A DNA stretch of 64,000 nucleotides from Bin87 sp963692995 (GCA_963692995.1 OY843611.1:558001-622000), one strand, 5' to 3'; positions 16,306 to 24,858 are shown, counted from the stretch's first letter. The notes: generated by a model not told the origin, from the sequence alone. Numbers and translations are program-made.

Positions 16306-17315
16306 ATGAAATTCGGCATCTACAGTTCAATCGCCGACCCGCCGGCGGGAGAAAATTTGGCGCTGCGGGTTGATGAGGTGGTTGCTGAGGCCAAGTTGGC
16401 TGAGTCGGTGGGTTTTGATTCCTGCTTTTTCGGGAGCACCACCAGGATCGAGACGGCTTCCTGCCGTCTCCGCTTATAGTATGCGCGGCGGTGGCGGCCC
16501 AGACTACTACACTGAACTTGGGCACTTCGGTGATCCTGCTGCCGCTGCATCACCCCGTTCGTCTTGCTGAAGATGTCATCACGCTGGACATAGTGTCGCG
16601 GGGGCGTTTCATACTGGGAGTAGGGTTAGGCTATCAGCCGGCGGATTTTCGCACCTTTGACGTTCCGATTCAGCAACGGGTGAGCCGGTTCGAGGAAGAG
16701 ATTGAAATTATTCGCCAGTGCTGGAGCGGCGAGCGATTTTCCTTCTCCGGCGAACATTTCAACCTGGAGGACATTACGATCCGTCCCAAACCCTACTCCG
16801 ATCCTGCTCCGCCGCTGTGGATTGGCGCCAGTCGGGCGCGCGGAGCGCGGCGGGCGGGGGGCATCGCCGACGGCTTTGTGGCTGGCCCCAGCACCGACCT
16901 GGCAAGCACCATAGCGTTGACCACGGCCTACCAACAGGCCGCGGAGGCCGCCGGTAAGGCGCCGGTGACTTGCCTGATGCGCGACGCCTGGGTCGCCCCG
17001 ACCCGCGCCGAAGCCGAGCGCGTGTACGGGCCGGAGGTTATTGACGCCTACAAGTATTACTGGCGCAACGGCCTCAACGAGTTTCGCCGCTATACCGAGG
17101 AATCCCAAATCAACATTGACAACCTGGGACCGGATCGTCTCATCCTTGGCGAGCCGCAGCGGGTGGTTGACGAGTTTCAACGCTGGAAAGCGGCTACTGG
17201 CGCGGATTACTTTTTGCTGCGGTTGCGCCATGCCCATTCCGGAGGGCCGCCCCACGAGCGCATTATGGAAGCCATCCAGCTGTTCGGCGAGGAAGTGATC
17301 CCCCATTGCCAATGA
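16306..17315 (+). pseudogene. LLM-class flavin oxidoreductase broken by a 1-base deletion
   Basis: Starts ATG 16306 (MKFGIYSSIAD...) and reads to 'GFDSCFFG', then the frame fails in a GGG run at 16432-16434 and stops at 16477-16479. The other frame continues exactly where expected: 'EHHQDRDGFLPSPLIVCAAVAAQ' then 'TTTLNLGTSVILLPLHHPVRLAED' equivalents to the TGA/TAA at 17315, including 'LEDITIRPKPYSDPAPPLWIGAS'. Restoring one G would give a 336-residue enzyme of normal length. No other damage is visible over 880 bases, so this is either a very recent mutation or a sequencing/assembly error at a homopolymer. Confidence 0.85.
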
Positions 17316-17381
17316 AGTGATCCCCCATTGGCAACAAGGTGAACAGTATCGAACACGCCAAGAGGCGAAAGGAGGACTCCA

Positions 17382-18092
17382 GTGGTTGACAACGCCGAGC
17401 TGATTGCGATTATTGCGCTGGGGATTACGCTATTCATAGGCGGCGTTGGAGCGGCATTTGCGCTGGGGAGTCTGCCCAAGCGTAGTGAGTTCAAGGATGC
17501 TAACGACAAGATTGACACTTCTCACAAGGAGCTTTCCGGCAAGATCGACACCTCCCACAAGGAGCTTTCTGGCAAGATCGACACCTCCCACAAGGAGCTT
17601 TCCGGCAAGATCGACACCTCCCACAAGGAGCTTTCCGGCAAGATCGACGCTTCCCACAAGGAGCTTTCCGGCAAGATCGACACCTCCCGCAAAGAGCTTT
17701 CCGACAAAGATGATGCCTCCCACAAGGAGCTTTCCGACAAGATCGATGCCTCCCACAAGGAGCTTTCCGACAAAGATGATGCCTCCCACAAGGAGATTTC
17801 TGACAAAATCGACACTTCCCACAAGGAGCTTTCCGACAAGATCGACACTTCCCACAGGGAGCTTTCCGACAAAGATGATGCCTCCCACAAGGAGCTTTCC
17901 GACAAAATCGACACCTCCCACAGGGAGCTTTCCGACAAAATCGAACAATCTCAAGCAAACCTGCTGACCGAAATCAGGCACGGCCAGCAACAATTGCTGC
18001 GCGCCTTGATAAACCACCGTCACCTGGAAGTTGCCGGCGAGCCGATATTTACAGAACCGCCTGATATTGAACCGGTCGCCGCTGACGACTAA
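17382..18092 (+). CDS. Membrane-anchored protein of 11-residue (hendecad) repeats
   Basis: 236 residues; GTG start with an excellent Shine-Dalgarno (AAAGGAGGA, 17368-17376). One transmembrane helix at about 6-28 ('ELIAIIALGITLFIGGVGAAF'), short basic segment, then thirteen tandem 11-residue units of I/D-D-T/A-S-H-K-E-L-S-G/D-K (residues 44-186), then a C-terminal tail with 'LLRALINHRH' and 'PIFTEPP'. Pattern predicts a long right-handed or straight coiled-coil rod anchored to the membrane. The same layout, including the N-H-x-H...F-T-x-P tail, occurs in the protein at 43391-43921. No known family recognised; function unknown. Confidence 0.75.
   Translation: MVDNAELIAIIALGITLFIGGVGAAFALGSLPKRSEFKDANDKIDTSHKELSGKIDTSHKELSGKIDTSHKELSGKIDTSHKELSGKIDASHKELSGKIDTSRKELSDKDDASHKELSDKIDASHKELSDKDDASHKEISDKIDTSHKELSDKIDTSHRELSDKDDASHKELSDKIDTSHRELSDKIEQSQANLLTEIRHGQQQLLRALINHRHLEVAGEPIFTEPPDIEPVAADD
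17511..17939 (+). repeat. Thirteen 33-bp in-frame tandem repeats
   Basis: Thirteen units of 33 bases, each encoding 11 residues, within the coding sequence at 17382-18092. The first five copies are almost identical in DNA; later copies alternate I-D and D-D variants, suggesting expansion both by single units and by pairs. Copy number could vary between strains. Confidence 0.92.
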
Positions 18093-18129
18093 ACAACACA
18101 GTAGCCATCTCAATACAGGAGAGCATGCC

Positions 18130-18690
18130 ATGCCCCGTTTTCCCGCCGCCAACCGAGGTTCAGTTCCCCAGGAACAGGTATCCGCCTTCGATGCCATTGT
18201 GTCGGCCCGCAACAACGTGGTGCCTGAGCAGGGGCCGGTCGCCGTTCAGTTGCACGTGCCGGAGATTGCCCAGCGGGGCGAGGCGCTGCGCGCGTATCTG
18301 CGCGCCGACGGCTCTACCCTGCCCGACAACGTGGCGGAACTCGCCATGCTGACCACCGCCCGCGAGCTGGATTGCCAGTTTATCTGGCACGCGCACGCCG
18401 CCGCCGGACGCCGCGCCGGCCTGAGCGACGCTTTGGTGGACAGCCTGCGCGACAAGCAGGACCTGCCGGCGTTGTCGTCCGCTGAAAGGGCGGTGATCAA
18501 CTATGGGCGGGAGTTCTTCCGCACGCGCCGCGTGTCGCAAGAGACCTTTGATGCAGCGCGCGCCGAGTTTGGCGACCGCGGGCTGGTGGAGTTGACCAAC
18601 CTGATGGGCTACTACTCGGTGCTGGCGTTCAACATCAACGCCTTTGAGCAGCTGCCGCCGTCGTCGGAGGAGCCGTTCTTGCCGGTCTAA
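18130..18690 (+). CDS. Carboxymuconolactone decarboxylase (CMD)/AhpD-like protein, second Cys missing
   Basis: 186 residues, helical CMD fold, similar along its length to the protein at 8243-8809. Core 'LAMLTTARELDCQFIWHAHAAAG' keeps Cys82 and His89 of E-x-x-C-x-x-C-x-x-x-H but has Ile85 in place of the second Cys. ATG at 18130 chosen: AGGAG at 18117-18121 is 8 bases upstream; the frame is open further 5' but that overlaps the repeat gene. It ends facing a LigB-like dioxygenase gene, with a strong hairpin between them; the pairing with an aromatic-ring dioxygenase fits a role in ring-cleavage product processing, by inference. Confidence 0.82.
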   Translation: MPRFPAANRGSVPQEQVSAFDAIVSARNNVVPEQGPVAVQLHVPEIAQRGEALRAYLRADGSTLPDNVAELAMLTTARELDCQFIWHAHAAAGRRAGLSDALVDSLRDKQDLPALSSAERAVINYGREFFRTRRVSQETFDAARAEFGDRGLVELTNLMGYYSVLAFNINAFEQLPPSSEEPFLPV

Positions 18691-18721
18691 GTCGCGGGGT
18701 ATTCGCTTCCTGACCTACCAG

Positions 18722-18752
18722 CGGGCGGACGCTTTCAAGCGTCCGCCCGGTT
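18722..18752. terminator. Bidirectional terminator-like hairpin
   Basis: 13-bp perfect stem (18722-18734 with 18737-18749) followed by GTTT, between convergent genes. Confidence 0.7.
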
Positions 18753-18775
18753 TCGTGTACAGTCGGGACTGACGG

Positions 18776-19822
18776 TTACTTGAAAACCGCCAAACACTTT
18801 GTGGAGTTGAAGATGTACGTTTCGTACCAGTCCACGATGTCGGCCTTGTAATCCAGTTCGGCTACGGCGCCGACCAGGCAGGCCCAGTTGAGCAGTTCCT
18901 GCTGCCCGGCGTCTTCGATTTGCTCGGTGGAGATCCGCGCCCAAGCCTGGTAGTCGCCGGACTTCATTTCCTCGAACCGGGCCCGGTCCGATGCGATGTC
19001 GGGGTAGAGCCACCAATGCTTCTCGGTCAGGAAAGCGTGGGACCAGGATGACGAGGCGATGAGGGCGACGCGCCAGGGAGAGTCCCGGAGGGTCTGCGCG
19101 GCGGCGGCTCCCACCTGCATGCACCGCTTGGGCGAGGGGCCGGGAGGGTCGGGATCCGGCGAGAGCTCGACGCTGCCGCCCCGGTTGCGGATCACGCGGC
19201 TGCCGTAGCAGTTGACCAGCATGGGGACGACGGGATAGTCAAAACCCTTGCGGTCGTAGTCCAGGTAGAGGATGGTGTTGAGGATGGCGTGGCCCAGGCC
19301 GGGCTGGTGGAGAGGCTGGTAGGCGTAGGCCAGGTCAATGCCGCGATCGATCATTCCGGACACCAGAGCGCGGGCGGCCTCCTGGTGTCCCTTGTACCTG
19401 AATGTGGCGCCGGGGGGTTCGTTCCAAACATTGCGCCGGCCGGCGTGTCCCGCTTCTCCGAAGGGTTGGCACTCGAATTCGTCATAGGCCAGTACGCAGA
19501 AAGGGGGTATGATGTCCTCGCGGAAGTTTTCGTACTGGTCGTCACCCCAGATGACTACGAAGTCGGGGTTGAAGGCGTCCAGTTCCCGGCGCAACTCGCG
19601 GAAACCGGCGACCATGCGCTCGCGAAGGCGGACGGCGGAAGCGAATCCTTCATCCTCTCCGTACTCGATCCGCATGGGTTCCGGCCAGTTGGACGGGTTT
19701 TTCAGCTCCGCCGGCACCTTGTCGTTGGTGCGCAGGGTACGCTTCAGTGACGATTCCCCATCCTCGTCCGGGCGGATCAGGGAAGGCGAGTGGGTGAGGC
19801 CCAGGCCCAGCAGCTCTGCCAT
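18776..19822 (-). CDS. LigB-like extradiol ring-cleavage dioxygenase, paralogue 1
   Basis: 348 residues, class III (LigB/PF02900-like) fold. Recognisable: 'LGLGLTHSPSL' with the first metal-ligand His, 'PDFVVIWGDDQYENFRED' at the position of the second ligand loop (where protocatechuate 4,5-dioxygenase has G-D-H; here D/Q), 'GLGHAILNTILYLDYDRKGFDYPVVPMLVNCYG', and 'VALIASSSWSHAFL' with a conserved His near the active site. Members cleave catecholic rings or are related non-haem iron enzymes; the substrate is unknown. Together with 19932-20966 it forms a tandem duplicate, about three quarters identical by eye. Confidence 0.82.
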   Translation of the reverse strand: MAELLGLGLTHSPSLIRPDEDGESSLKRTLRTNDKVPAELKNPSNWPEPMRIEYGEDEGFASAVRLRERMVAGFRELRRELDAFNPDFVVIWGDDQYENFREDIIPPFCVLAYDEFECQPFGEAGHAGRRNVWNEPPGATFRYKGHQEAARALVSGMIDRGIDLAYAYQPLHQPGLGHAILNTILYLDYDRKGFDYPVVPMLVNCYGSRVIRNRGGSVELSPDPDPPGPSPKRCMQVGAAAAQTLRDSPWRVALIASSSWSHAFLTEKHWWLYPDIASDRARFEEMKSGDYQAWARISTEQIEDAGQQELLNWACLVGAVAELDYKADIVDWYETYIFNSTKCLAVFK

Positions 19823-19853
19823 GATGCTTGCTCCTTATAACAACAGCCGCGTC

Positions 19854-19873
19854 ATTCCGGCGAAAGTCGAAAT
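19854..19873. repeat. Dispersed palindromic repeat, degenerate copy
   Basis: ATTCCGGCGAAAGTCGAAAT, a CCGG-type copy with a decayed right arm, between the two dioxygenase paralogues and preceded by the usual 'gtc'. Confidence 0.7.
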
Positions 19874-19931
19874 CCAAGGTTGAGGGCGGGTTATAAACCC
19901 GCCGCTACGTAGGCAACTACCGGGGTTGCCG

Positions 19932-20966
19932 CTACTTGAAAATCGCCAGGCACTTGTTGGAGTTGAATACGTAGGTTTCGACGTAGTCGAGGATTTCGGG
20001 TTTGTAGTCCAGCGTGTCCATGGCGCCGGCGAGGCACATCCAGTTGAGGAGTTCCTGCTGGCCGGCGTCCTCAACTTGGGCGGTTGAGAGGCGGCTCCAG
20101 GCCTGGTAGTCGCCAGCCTTGAGTTCCTCGAAGCGCGCCCGGTCGGATTCTATATCAGGCCAGAGCCAGTTGTTCTTCTCGACCAGGAAGGCGTGGGACC
20201 AGGACGATGAGGCGATGAGGGCGACGCGCCAGGGCGATTCCTGGAGGGCCTGCGCCGCCGCGGCGCCCACTTCCAGGCACCGCTTGGGCGATGGGCCGGG
20301 CGGGTCCGGGTCGGGCAGGTACTCAACGGCGCCGCCGCGGTTACGGATGACGCGGCTGCCGTAGCAGTTGACCAGGAAGGGAACGACCGGATAGTCGAAC
20401 CCCTTGCGGTCATAGTCCAGGTAGAGCAGGGTGTTCAGGATGGCGTGGCCCAATCCCGGTTCGTGCAGGGGCTGGTAAGCGTAGGCCATGTCCACGCCCC
20501 GGTCAATCATGCCCGACACCAGGGCGCGGGCGCCTGCTTTATGCCCCGGGTACTTGAAGGTTGTATCTTGAGGCTCGTTCCAGAAATTCCGTGGTCGGTG
20601 AGCAAAGGGCTGCGCTGCAAAGTCGTCGTAGGCCAGCACGCAGAATGGCGGTATGATGTCCTCACGGAAGTTCTCGTACTGGTCGTCACCCCAGATAACC
20701 ACGAAATCGGGGTTAAAGGCGTCCAGTTCCTCCCGAATGCGGCGAAAGCCGGCAACCAGGCGGGCGCGATGCTCCAGCGAGGAGGCATAGCCCTCGTCTT
20801 CGCCATACTCCACCCGCATCGGCTCCGGCCAACTGGTGGGATTTTTTAGTTCTTCCGGTATGCGTTTATTTCCCTGGAGGGTTCTCTTGAGCGGGATTGC
20901 CTTATCCGCATCGGGAGAAATCAATGGGGGGTAATGAGTGAGGCCAAGGCCCAGGATTTCTGCCAT
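19932..20966 (-). CDS. LigB-like extradiol ring-cleavage dioxygenase, paralogue 2
   Basis: 344 residues, same layout as the downstream paralogue: 'LGLGLTHYPPLISPD', 'PDFVVIWGDDQYENFRED', 'AYQPLHEPGLGHAILNTLLYLDYDRKGFDYP', 'WRVALIASSSWSHAFL', C-terminus 'NKCLAIFK'. Transcribed first from the promoter at 21064-21036. The most divergent part between the two copies is residues 15-40 and 115-135, i.e. loops that probably shape the substrate pocket, so the pair may have split specificity (inference). Confidence 0.82.
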   Translation of the reverse strand: MAEILGLGLTHYPPLISPDADKAIPLKRTLQGNKRIPEELKNPTSWPEPMRVEYGEDEGYASSLEHRARLVAGFRRIREELDAFNPDFVVIWGDDQYENFREDIIPPFCVLAYDDFAAQPFAHRPRNFWNEPQDTTFKYPGHKAGARALVSGMIDRGVDMAYAYQPLHEPGLGHAILNTLLYLDYDRKGFDYPVVPFLVNCYGSRVIRNRGGAVEYLPDPDPPGPSPKRCLEVGAAAAQALQESPWRVALIASSSWSHAFLVEKNNWLWPDIESDRARFEELKAGDYQAWSRLSTAQVEDAGQQELLNWMCLAGAMDTLDYKPEILDYVETYVFNSNKCLAIFK

Positions 20967-20980
20967 TTCGTCACCGTCCG

Positions 20981-21020
20981 TAATGATTTGGGGGCAGGCC
21001 GTAATAATTTTGGGGCAGGC
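20981..21020. repeat. Two 20-21 bp direct repeats in a leader region
   Basis: Units 'taatgatttgggggcaggc' (20981-20999) and 'taataattttggggcaggc' (21002-21020) in the 5' leader of the minus-strand dioxygenase transcript. Purpose unknown; spacing of about two DNA turns would suit an operator. Confidence 0.5.
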
Positions 21021-21035
21021 GAATTTAATGGCGTC

Positions 21036-21064
21036 ATTTTGCGTTTCACGCCGGAATGTGTCAA
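21036..21064 (-). promoter_or_regulatory. Sigma70 promoter of the dioxygenase pair
   Basis: On the minus strand TTGACA (21064-21059), 17-base spacer, CAAAAT (21041-21036). The transcript would start near 21029, crossing the 20981-21020 direct repeats before the ATG at 20966. Confidence 0.65.
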
Positions 21065-21166
21065 CCGATAAGTCAGAGCCCGGGGTTTTCGATTATTAAG
21101 GAAATCAGGGCGGATACAATCCCGGAGGGAATTTGATTCCATGACAGTCACAGCCAAATGTTGCGG

Positions 21167-21196
21167 TTGACAGTTTTGCGGCGATGGCGGTAAGAT
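21167..21196 (+). promoter_or_regulatory. Sigma70 promoter of the ribosomal protein locus
   Basis: TTGACA at 21167-21172, 18-base spacer, TAAGAT at 21191-21196, giving a start near 21203 and a leader of about 50 bases before rpsL. Divergent to the dioxygenase promoter. Confidence 0.75.
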
Positions 21197-21251
21197 GATG
21201 CCCCGCTGTGCCGGATTCCGGCTGGCACGCTACGATACGAAAGGACGCAAT

Positions 21252-21662
21252 ATGCCTACGGTTAATCAGTTGGTGCGCAAGGGGCGCAAGCCGGTGCGCA
21301 AAGGAACCAAAGCGCCGGCGTTGCACTGGGTGCAGAACTCGTTGAAGAACCGCACCAAGTGGGGCCCGGGCTGTCCGCAGCGTCGCGGTGTCTGTATTCA
21401 GGTTCGCACCATGACCCCCAAGAAACCCAACTCGGCCCTGCGGAAGATCTGCCGAGTGCGGTTGACCAACGGGGTGGAGGTGACGGCATACATCGGTGGT
21501 GAAGGTCACAACTTGCAGGAACACTCGGTGGTGCTCATCCGCGGGGGGCGTGTCAAGGATCTTCCCGGCGTGCGCTACCACGTGGTACGCAGCAATTTGG
21601 ACACTGAAGGGGTCAACGGACGCCGTCAGGGTCGCAGTAAATACGGTACGCGCCGGAACTGA
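21252..21662 (+). CDS. rpsL: 30S ribosomal protein uS12
   Basis: 136 residues. 'PTVNQLVRKGRK', 'TPKKPNSALRKICRVRL', 'GGRVKDLPGVRYHVVR', 'RSKYG' are the universal uS12 blocks at the decoding centre. Lys residues of P-K-K-P-N-S are wild-type for streptomycin sensitivity. ATG at 21252 follows AAAGGA with 7-8 base spacing; the frame extends upstream to 21195 but that lies in the promoter. First gene of the str operon. Confidence 0.98.
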   Translation: MPTVNQLVRKGRKPVRKGTKAPALHWVQNSLKNRTKWGPGCPQRRGVCIQVRTMTPKKPNSALRKICRVRLTNGVEVTAYIGGEGHNLQEHSVVLIRGGRVKDLPGVRYHVVRSNLDTEGVNGRRQGRSKYGTRRN

Positions 21663-21694
21663 CCCTGGCCCACCCGGAGAAATACGCTCACCGT

Positions 21695-21716
21695 CACCCC
21701 CCGACGCCGGGGGGTG
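21695..21716 (+). other. Hairpin between rpsL and rpsG
   Basis: 8-bp C/G-run stem CACCCCCC (21695-21702) / GGGGGGTG (21709-21716), 6-base loop. No T-run; may be an RNA-processing or attenuation structure, or simply a structured spacer. Confidence 0.5.
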
Positions 21717-21746
21717 GCTGACTCTCACAAGCAAGGTAGCAACGCT

Positions 21747-22217
21747 ATGTCTCGACGACGCCGTGCTGAACCTCGGGTAATCAAGCCCGACCCGCGCTAC
21801 AACAATCTGGAACTGGCCAAGTTCATTAACCGGGTCATGCTCAAGGGCAAGAAGTCCACCGCGCAGCGAGTGGTGTACGATGCGCTGGAGCTGGTGCGCA
21901 ATGACTCCAGCCAGGACCCGCTGGGCGTTTTCTCGACAGCGCTGCGCAACGCTACGCCGCTGGTAGAAGTGCGGCCCCGGCGTGTGGGCGGCGCAACCTA
22001 CCAGGTGCCCGTGGAACTTCGCACAACTCGCAGCGAGGCGCTGGCCATGCGTTGGATAATCCGGGGCGCCCGCGCCCGCAACGGTATGCGGATGGCTCGC
22101 GGCCTGGCCAACGAATTCATGGACGCCGCCCGTGGCGAAGGCTCCGCAGTGCGCCGCAAGGACGAACTGCACCGGATGGCGGAGGCCAACCGCGCTTTCG
22201 TACATTACCGTCGCTAG
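21747..22217 (+). CDS. rpsG: 30S ribosomal protein uS7
   Basis: 156 residues, the usual bacterial length. 'SRRRRAEPRVIKPDPRYNN' start, 'FINRVMLKGKKSTAQRVVY', 'ARGLANEFMDAARGEGSAVRRKDELHRMAEANRAFVHYRR' equivalents end. Primary 16S rRNA 3'-domain assembly protein. ATG at 21747 chosen over an upstream in-frame GTG at 21714 because it gives the canonical N-terminus and AAGGT is upstream. Confidence 0.97.
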   Translation: MSRRRRAEPRVIKPDPRYNNLELAKFINRVMLKGKKSTAQRVVYDALELVRNDSSQDPLGVFSTALRNATPLVEVRPRRVGGATYQVPVELRTTRSEALAMRWIIRGARARNGMRMARGLANEFMDAARGEGSAVRRKDELHRMAEANRAFVHYRR

Positions 22218-22297
22218 CTCCGTCTCCCGGAGGCGCCGGTCCTGGGCCGGCGCTTTAGTCTGTACTCACCATTTTGCAATTCTCTCCAGGTACAGGT

Positions 22298-24379
22298 ATG
22301 ACCGCCCTACAAACTCCCGCCCAGCAGATCCGCAACATTGGTTTCATTGCCCACATTGACGCCGGCAAGACCACGGTCACCGAACGGGTCCTCTATCTGA
22401 CCGGCCGCATCCGCAAGGTGGGTGGCGTGGACGAGGGCACCACGGCCATGGACTGGATGCCCCAGGAGAAGGAACGCGGCATCACCATCACTGCTGCCGC
22501 CACCACCGCCTACTGGCGGGATCATCAGGTCAACATCATCGACACGCCGGGCCACGTGGACTTTACCGCCGAAGTGGAACGCAGCCTGCGGGTGCTGGAC
22601 GGCGGCATAGTCGTCCTGGACGCCGTGGCCGGTGTGCAGCCGCAGTCGGAAACGGTGTGGCGACAGGCCGACACCTATAACGTTCCGCGCATCTGCTTCG
22701 TCAACAAGATGGACCGGGTGGGGGCGTCCTACGAGCGGACGATAGAATCCATACGACGTCGTTTGAAGGGAAATCCGGTGCCGGTACAGGTGCCGATTGG
22801 GGCCGAGGACGAATTTCGCGGCGTGGTCGATCTGATTGAAGGCCAGGCCGTTATGTATTCCGACGGGAGGGACGACGTGGCTGATCCGCCGGAATTCATT
22901 CCGGTGCCGGCAGAGTACGAGAAAGCCTACCAGGATTACCGGCAGGAGATGATCGAGAAGATCGTCGAAACCGACGAGGAACTTCTCATCAGATACCTGG
23001 AAGGCGAAGACATCTGCGCGGACGACCTGCGCTCGGCGCTGCGCAATGCTACTATCAGCCGTCAGCTGGTGCCCGTGCTGTGCGGCAGCGCCATGCGGGG
23101 CAAAGGCATCGATCCCTTGCTTGACGCCATCATCGGCTATCTGCCGTCGCCGCTGGACGTTCCGGCCGTGGAAGGCACTGTGCCGGGCACCGGGGAGACT
23201 GAAATTCGCGAGCCGCTGGAAAGCGAGCCACTGTCGGCTTTGGCCTTCAAGGTGGTGGTCGATCCCTACGTGGGCCGGCTGGTGTTTCTGCGCATTTACT
23301 CGGGCAAGGTGGAATCGGGAGCCGCGGTGCGCAATATGACCCGGGGGAACCGGGAACGCATGGGCCGATTGCTGCGGATGCATGCCAATCATCGGGAAGA
23401 ACTGCCCGAGATCATTGCCGGCAACATCTGCGCCGCCGTGGGGCTAAAGGATACCTTTACCGGGGACACCATTTGCACCGACCACAAGCCGCTCATTCTG
23501 GAGCCCCCGCACTTTCCGGAGCCGGTGGTGTCCGTCGCCATCGAGCCGGGCACCCGCGCCGACCAGGATAAGCTGGGCGAGGCCATGCGCAAGCTCTCCG
23601 AAGAGGACCCCACCTTCGTGGTGCGATACAACGACGAAACGGGGCAGACGGTCATCTCCGGCATGGGCGAGTTGCACTTGGAGGTGCTGGTGGACCGGAT
23701 GCGGCGGGAGTTCGGTGTGGAAGCCCGGGTGGGACAGCCGCGTGTCGCCTACCGCGAAGCCATCACTAAGTCGGTGCGCGTCGAAGGCCGGTTTGTCCGC
23801 CAGACCGGCGGCCACGGTCAATATGGGCACGTATGGCTGGAAATGGAACCCCGGGAGCGGGGCGCCGGCGTCGAGTTCGTTGACGGTATCGCCGGCGGCG
23901 TCATACCGCGCCAGTACATATCGGCAGTGGCGGCCGGGGTGCGGCAGGGTCTGGACAATGGCCCGCTGGCCGGCTATCCTATGGTGGATTTGAAAGTAAC
24001 CTTGGTGGACGGGAGCTACCACACGGTAGACTCGTCTGAAATGGCGTTCCGATCCGCAGCCATGATGGCGATACGGGACGGAACCCGGCGGGCCGTTCCG
24101 GTGTTGCAGGAACCCATCTTCGCGATGGAGATAGTGACGCCGGGCGAATTTCTCAGCGAGGTGCTCAGTGACTTGGGTGGACGGCGCGCCCAGGTGCGGA
24201 GCATTGAGGGTCTGGAAGACCTCCAGACCGTCAGCGTGATGATCCCCTTGGGAGAGACCTTCGCCTACACGACGGCGCTGCGGTCGCTGACCCGAGGACG
24301 GGCCTCATACACCATGGAGTTCCGGCACTATGAGCCGGCGCCCGACAACATCGTCCGGAGCATCGCAAACACCAAGTAA
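22298..24379 (+). CDS. fusA: Elongation factor G
   Basis: 693 residues, ribosomal translocase GTPase. G1 'AHIDAGKTTVTERVL', G3 'DTPGHVDF', G4 'NKMD' (in FVNKMDRVGA), then domains II-V ending 'RGRASYTMEFRHYEPAP'. ATG at 22298 gives the usual short N-terminal tail before the P-loop; no strong Shine-Dalgarno is visible. The gene that normally follows, tuf, is absent: rpsJ starts 53 bases after fusA. Confidence 0.97.
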   Translation: MTALQTPAQQIRNIGFIAHIDAGKTTVTERVLYLTGRIRKVGGVDEGTTAMDWMPQEKERGITITAAATTAYWRDHQVNIIDTPGHVDFTAEVERSLRVLDGGIVVLDAVAGVQPQSETVWRQADTYNVPRICFVNKMDRVGASYERTIESIRRRLKGNPVPVQVPIGAEDEFRGVVDLIEGQAVMYSDGRDDVADPPEFIPVPAEYEKAYQDYRQEMIEKIVETDEELLIRYLEGEDICADDLRSALRNATISRQLVPVLCGSAMRGKGIDPLLDAIIGYLPSPLDVPAVEGTVPGTGETEIREPLESEPLSALAFKVVVDPYVGRLVFLRIYSGKVESGAAVRNMTRGNRERMGRLLRMHANHREELPEIIAGNICAAVGLKDTFTGDTICTDHKPLILEPPHFPEPVVSVAIEPGTRADQDKLGEAMRKLSEEDPTFVVRYNDETGQTVISGMGELHLEVLVDRMRREFGVEARVGQPRVAYREAITKSVRVEGRFVRQTGGHGQYGHVWLEMEPRERGAGVEFVDGIAGGVIPRQYISAVAAGVRQGLDNGPLAGYPMVDLKVTLVDGSYHTVDSSEMAFRSAAMMAIRDGTRRAVPVLQEPIFAMEIVTPGEFLSEVLSDLGGRRAQVRSIEGLEDLQTVSVMIPLGETFAYTTALRSLTRGRASYTMEFRHYEPAPDNIVRSIANTK

Positions 24380-24432
24380 TGGCGATGCGCTACTGACCGC
24401 CGCCGGAAACGGGGGCCTTATCGGATAGAATT

Positions 24433-24744
24433 ATGGTCGCAAGGCAACAGATGCGGATTATCCTGAAGGCGTTTGACCACAAGATGCTGGACCAATCCAG
24501 CGCGCAGATTGTGGATACCGCCGAACTCACCGGAGCGCGCGTCGCCGGCCCCGTGCCGCTGCCCACGCAGATCCGACGCTTCTGCGTCATTCGTGGCCCC
24601 CACGTGGACAAGGATTCCCGCGAGCACTTTGAGATCCGCACCCACAAGCGCCTGCTGGACATAATGGAACCCACCAGCAAGACCATCGATGCGCTGACCC
24701 GTCTCAATATGCCGGCCGGGGTTGATATTTCCATCAAGCTCTGA
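24433..24744 (+). CDS. rpsJ: 30S ribosomal protein uS10
   Basis: 103 residues. 'MRIILKAFDHKMLDQSSAQIV', 'GPVPLPTQIRRFCVIRGPHVDKDSREHFEIRTHKRL' equivalents and 'LNMPAGVDISIKL' are diagnostic. First gene of the S10 cluster. ATG at 24433 gives the usual few residues before R-I-x-L-K-A; an internal ATG at 24451 is an alternative. Followed by a 140-base spacer holding a palindromic repeat. Confidence 0.96.
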   Translation: MVARQQMRIILKAFDHKMLDQSSAQIVDTAELTGARVAGPVPLPTQIRRFCVIRGPHVDKDSREHFEIRTHKRLLDIMEPTSKTIDALTRLNMPAGVDISIKL

Positions 24745-24838
24745 CCGGGCTTGAAACAGTGGCGGACCCGTCGTACAATATCGGTTCGGGTTGGCGGCAG
24801 GCCATAAGCCACCGCCAACGTTTTATCTGGTGAACCGG

Positions 24839-24858
24839 ATTCCGGCGAAAGCCGGAAT
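24839..24858. repeat. Perfect ATTCCGG-type palindromic repeat between rpsJ and rplC
   Basis: ATTCCGGCGAAAGCCGGAAT, a perfect 8-bp-arm inverted repeat, followed by the 'ggtgg' flank, 26 bases before rplC. Confidence 0.9.

Noticed and set aside
16421..16440. Programmed -1 frameshift in the LLM gene
   Set aside because: Five T then C does not form a good slippery heptamer and no other members of this enzyme family need frameshifting; deletion or read error is simpler.
17511..17939. Possible CRISPR-like direct repeats
   Set aside because: Repeats are in frame, contiguous and coding; no spacers.
17430..18215. Long open frames on several frames across the 33-bp repeats
   Set aside because: A 33-bp unit without stops leaves all frames open; only the frame with GTG, Shine-Dalgarno and a transmembrane helix is credible.
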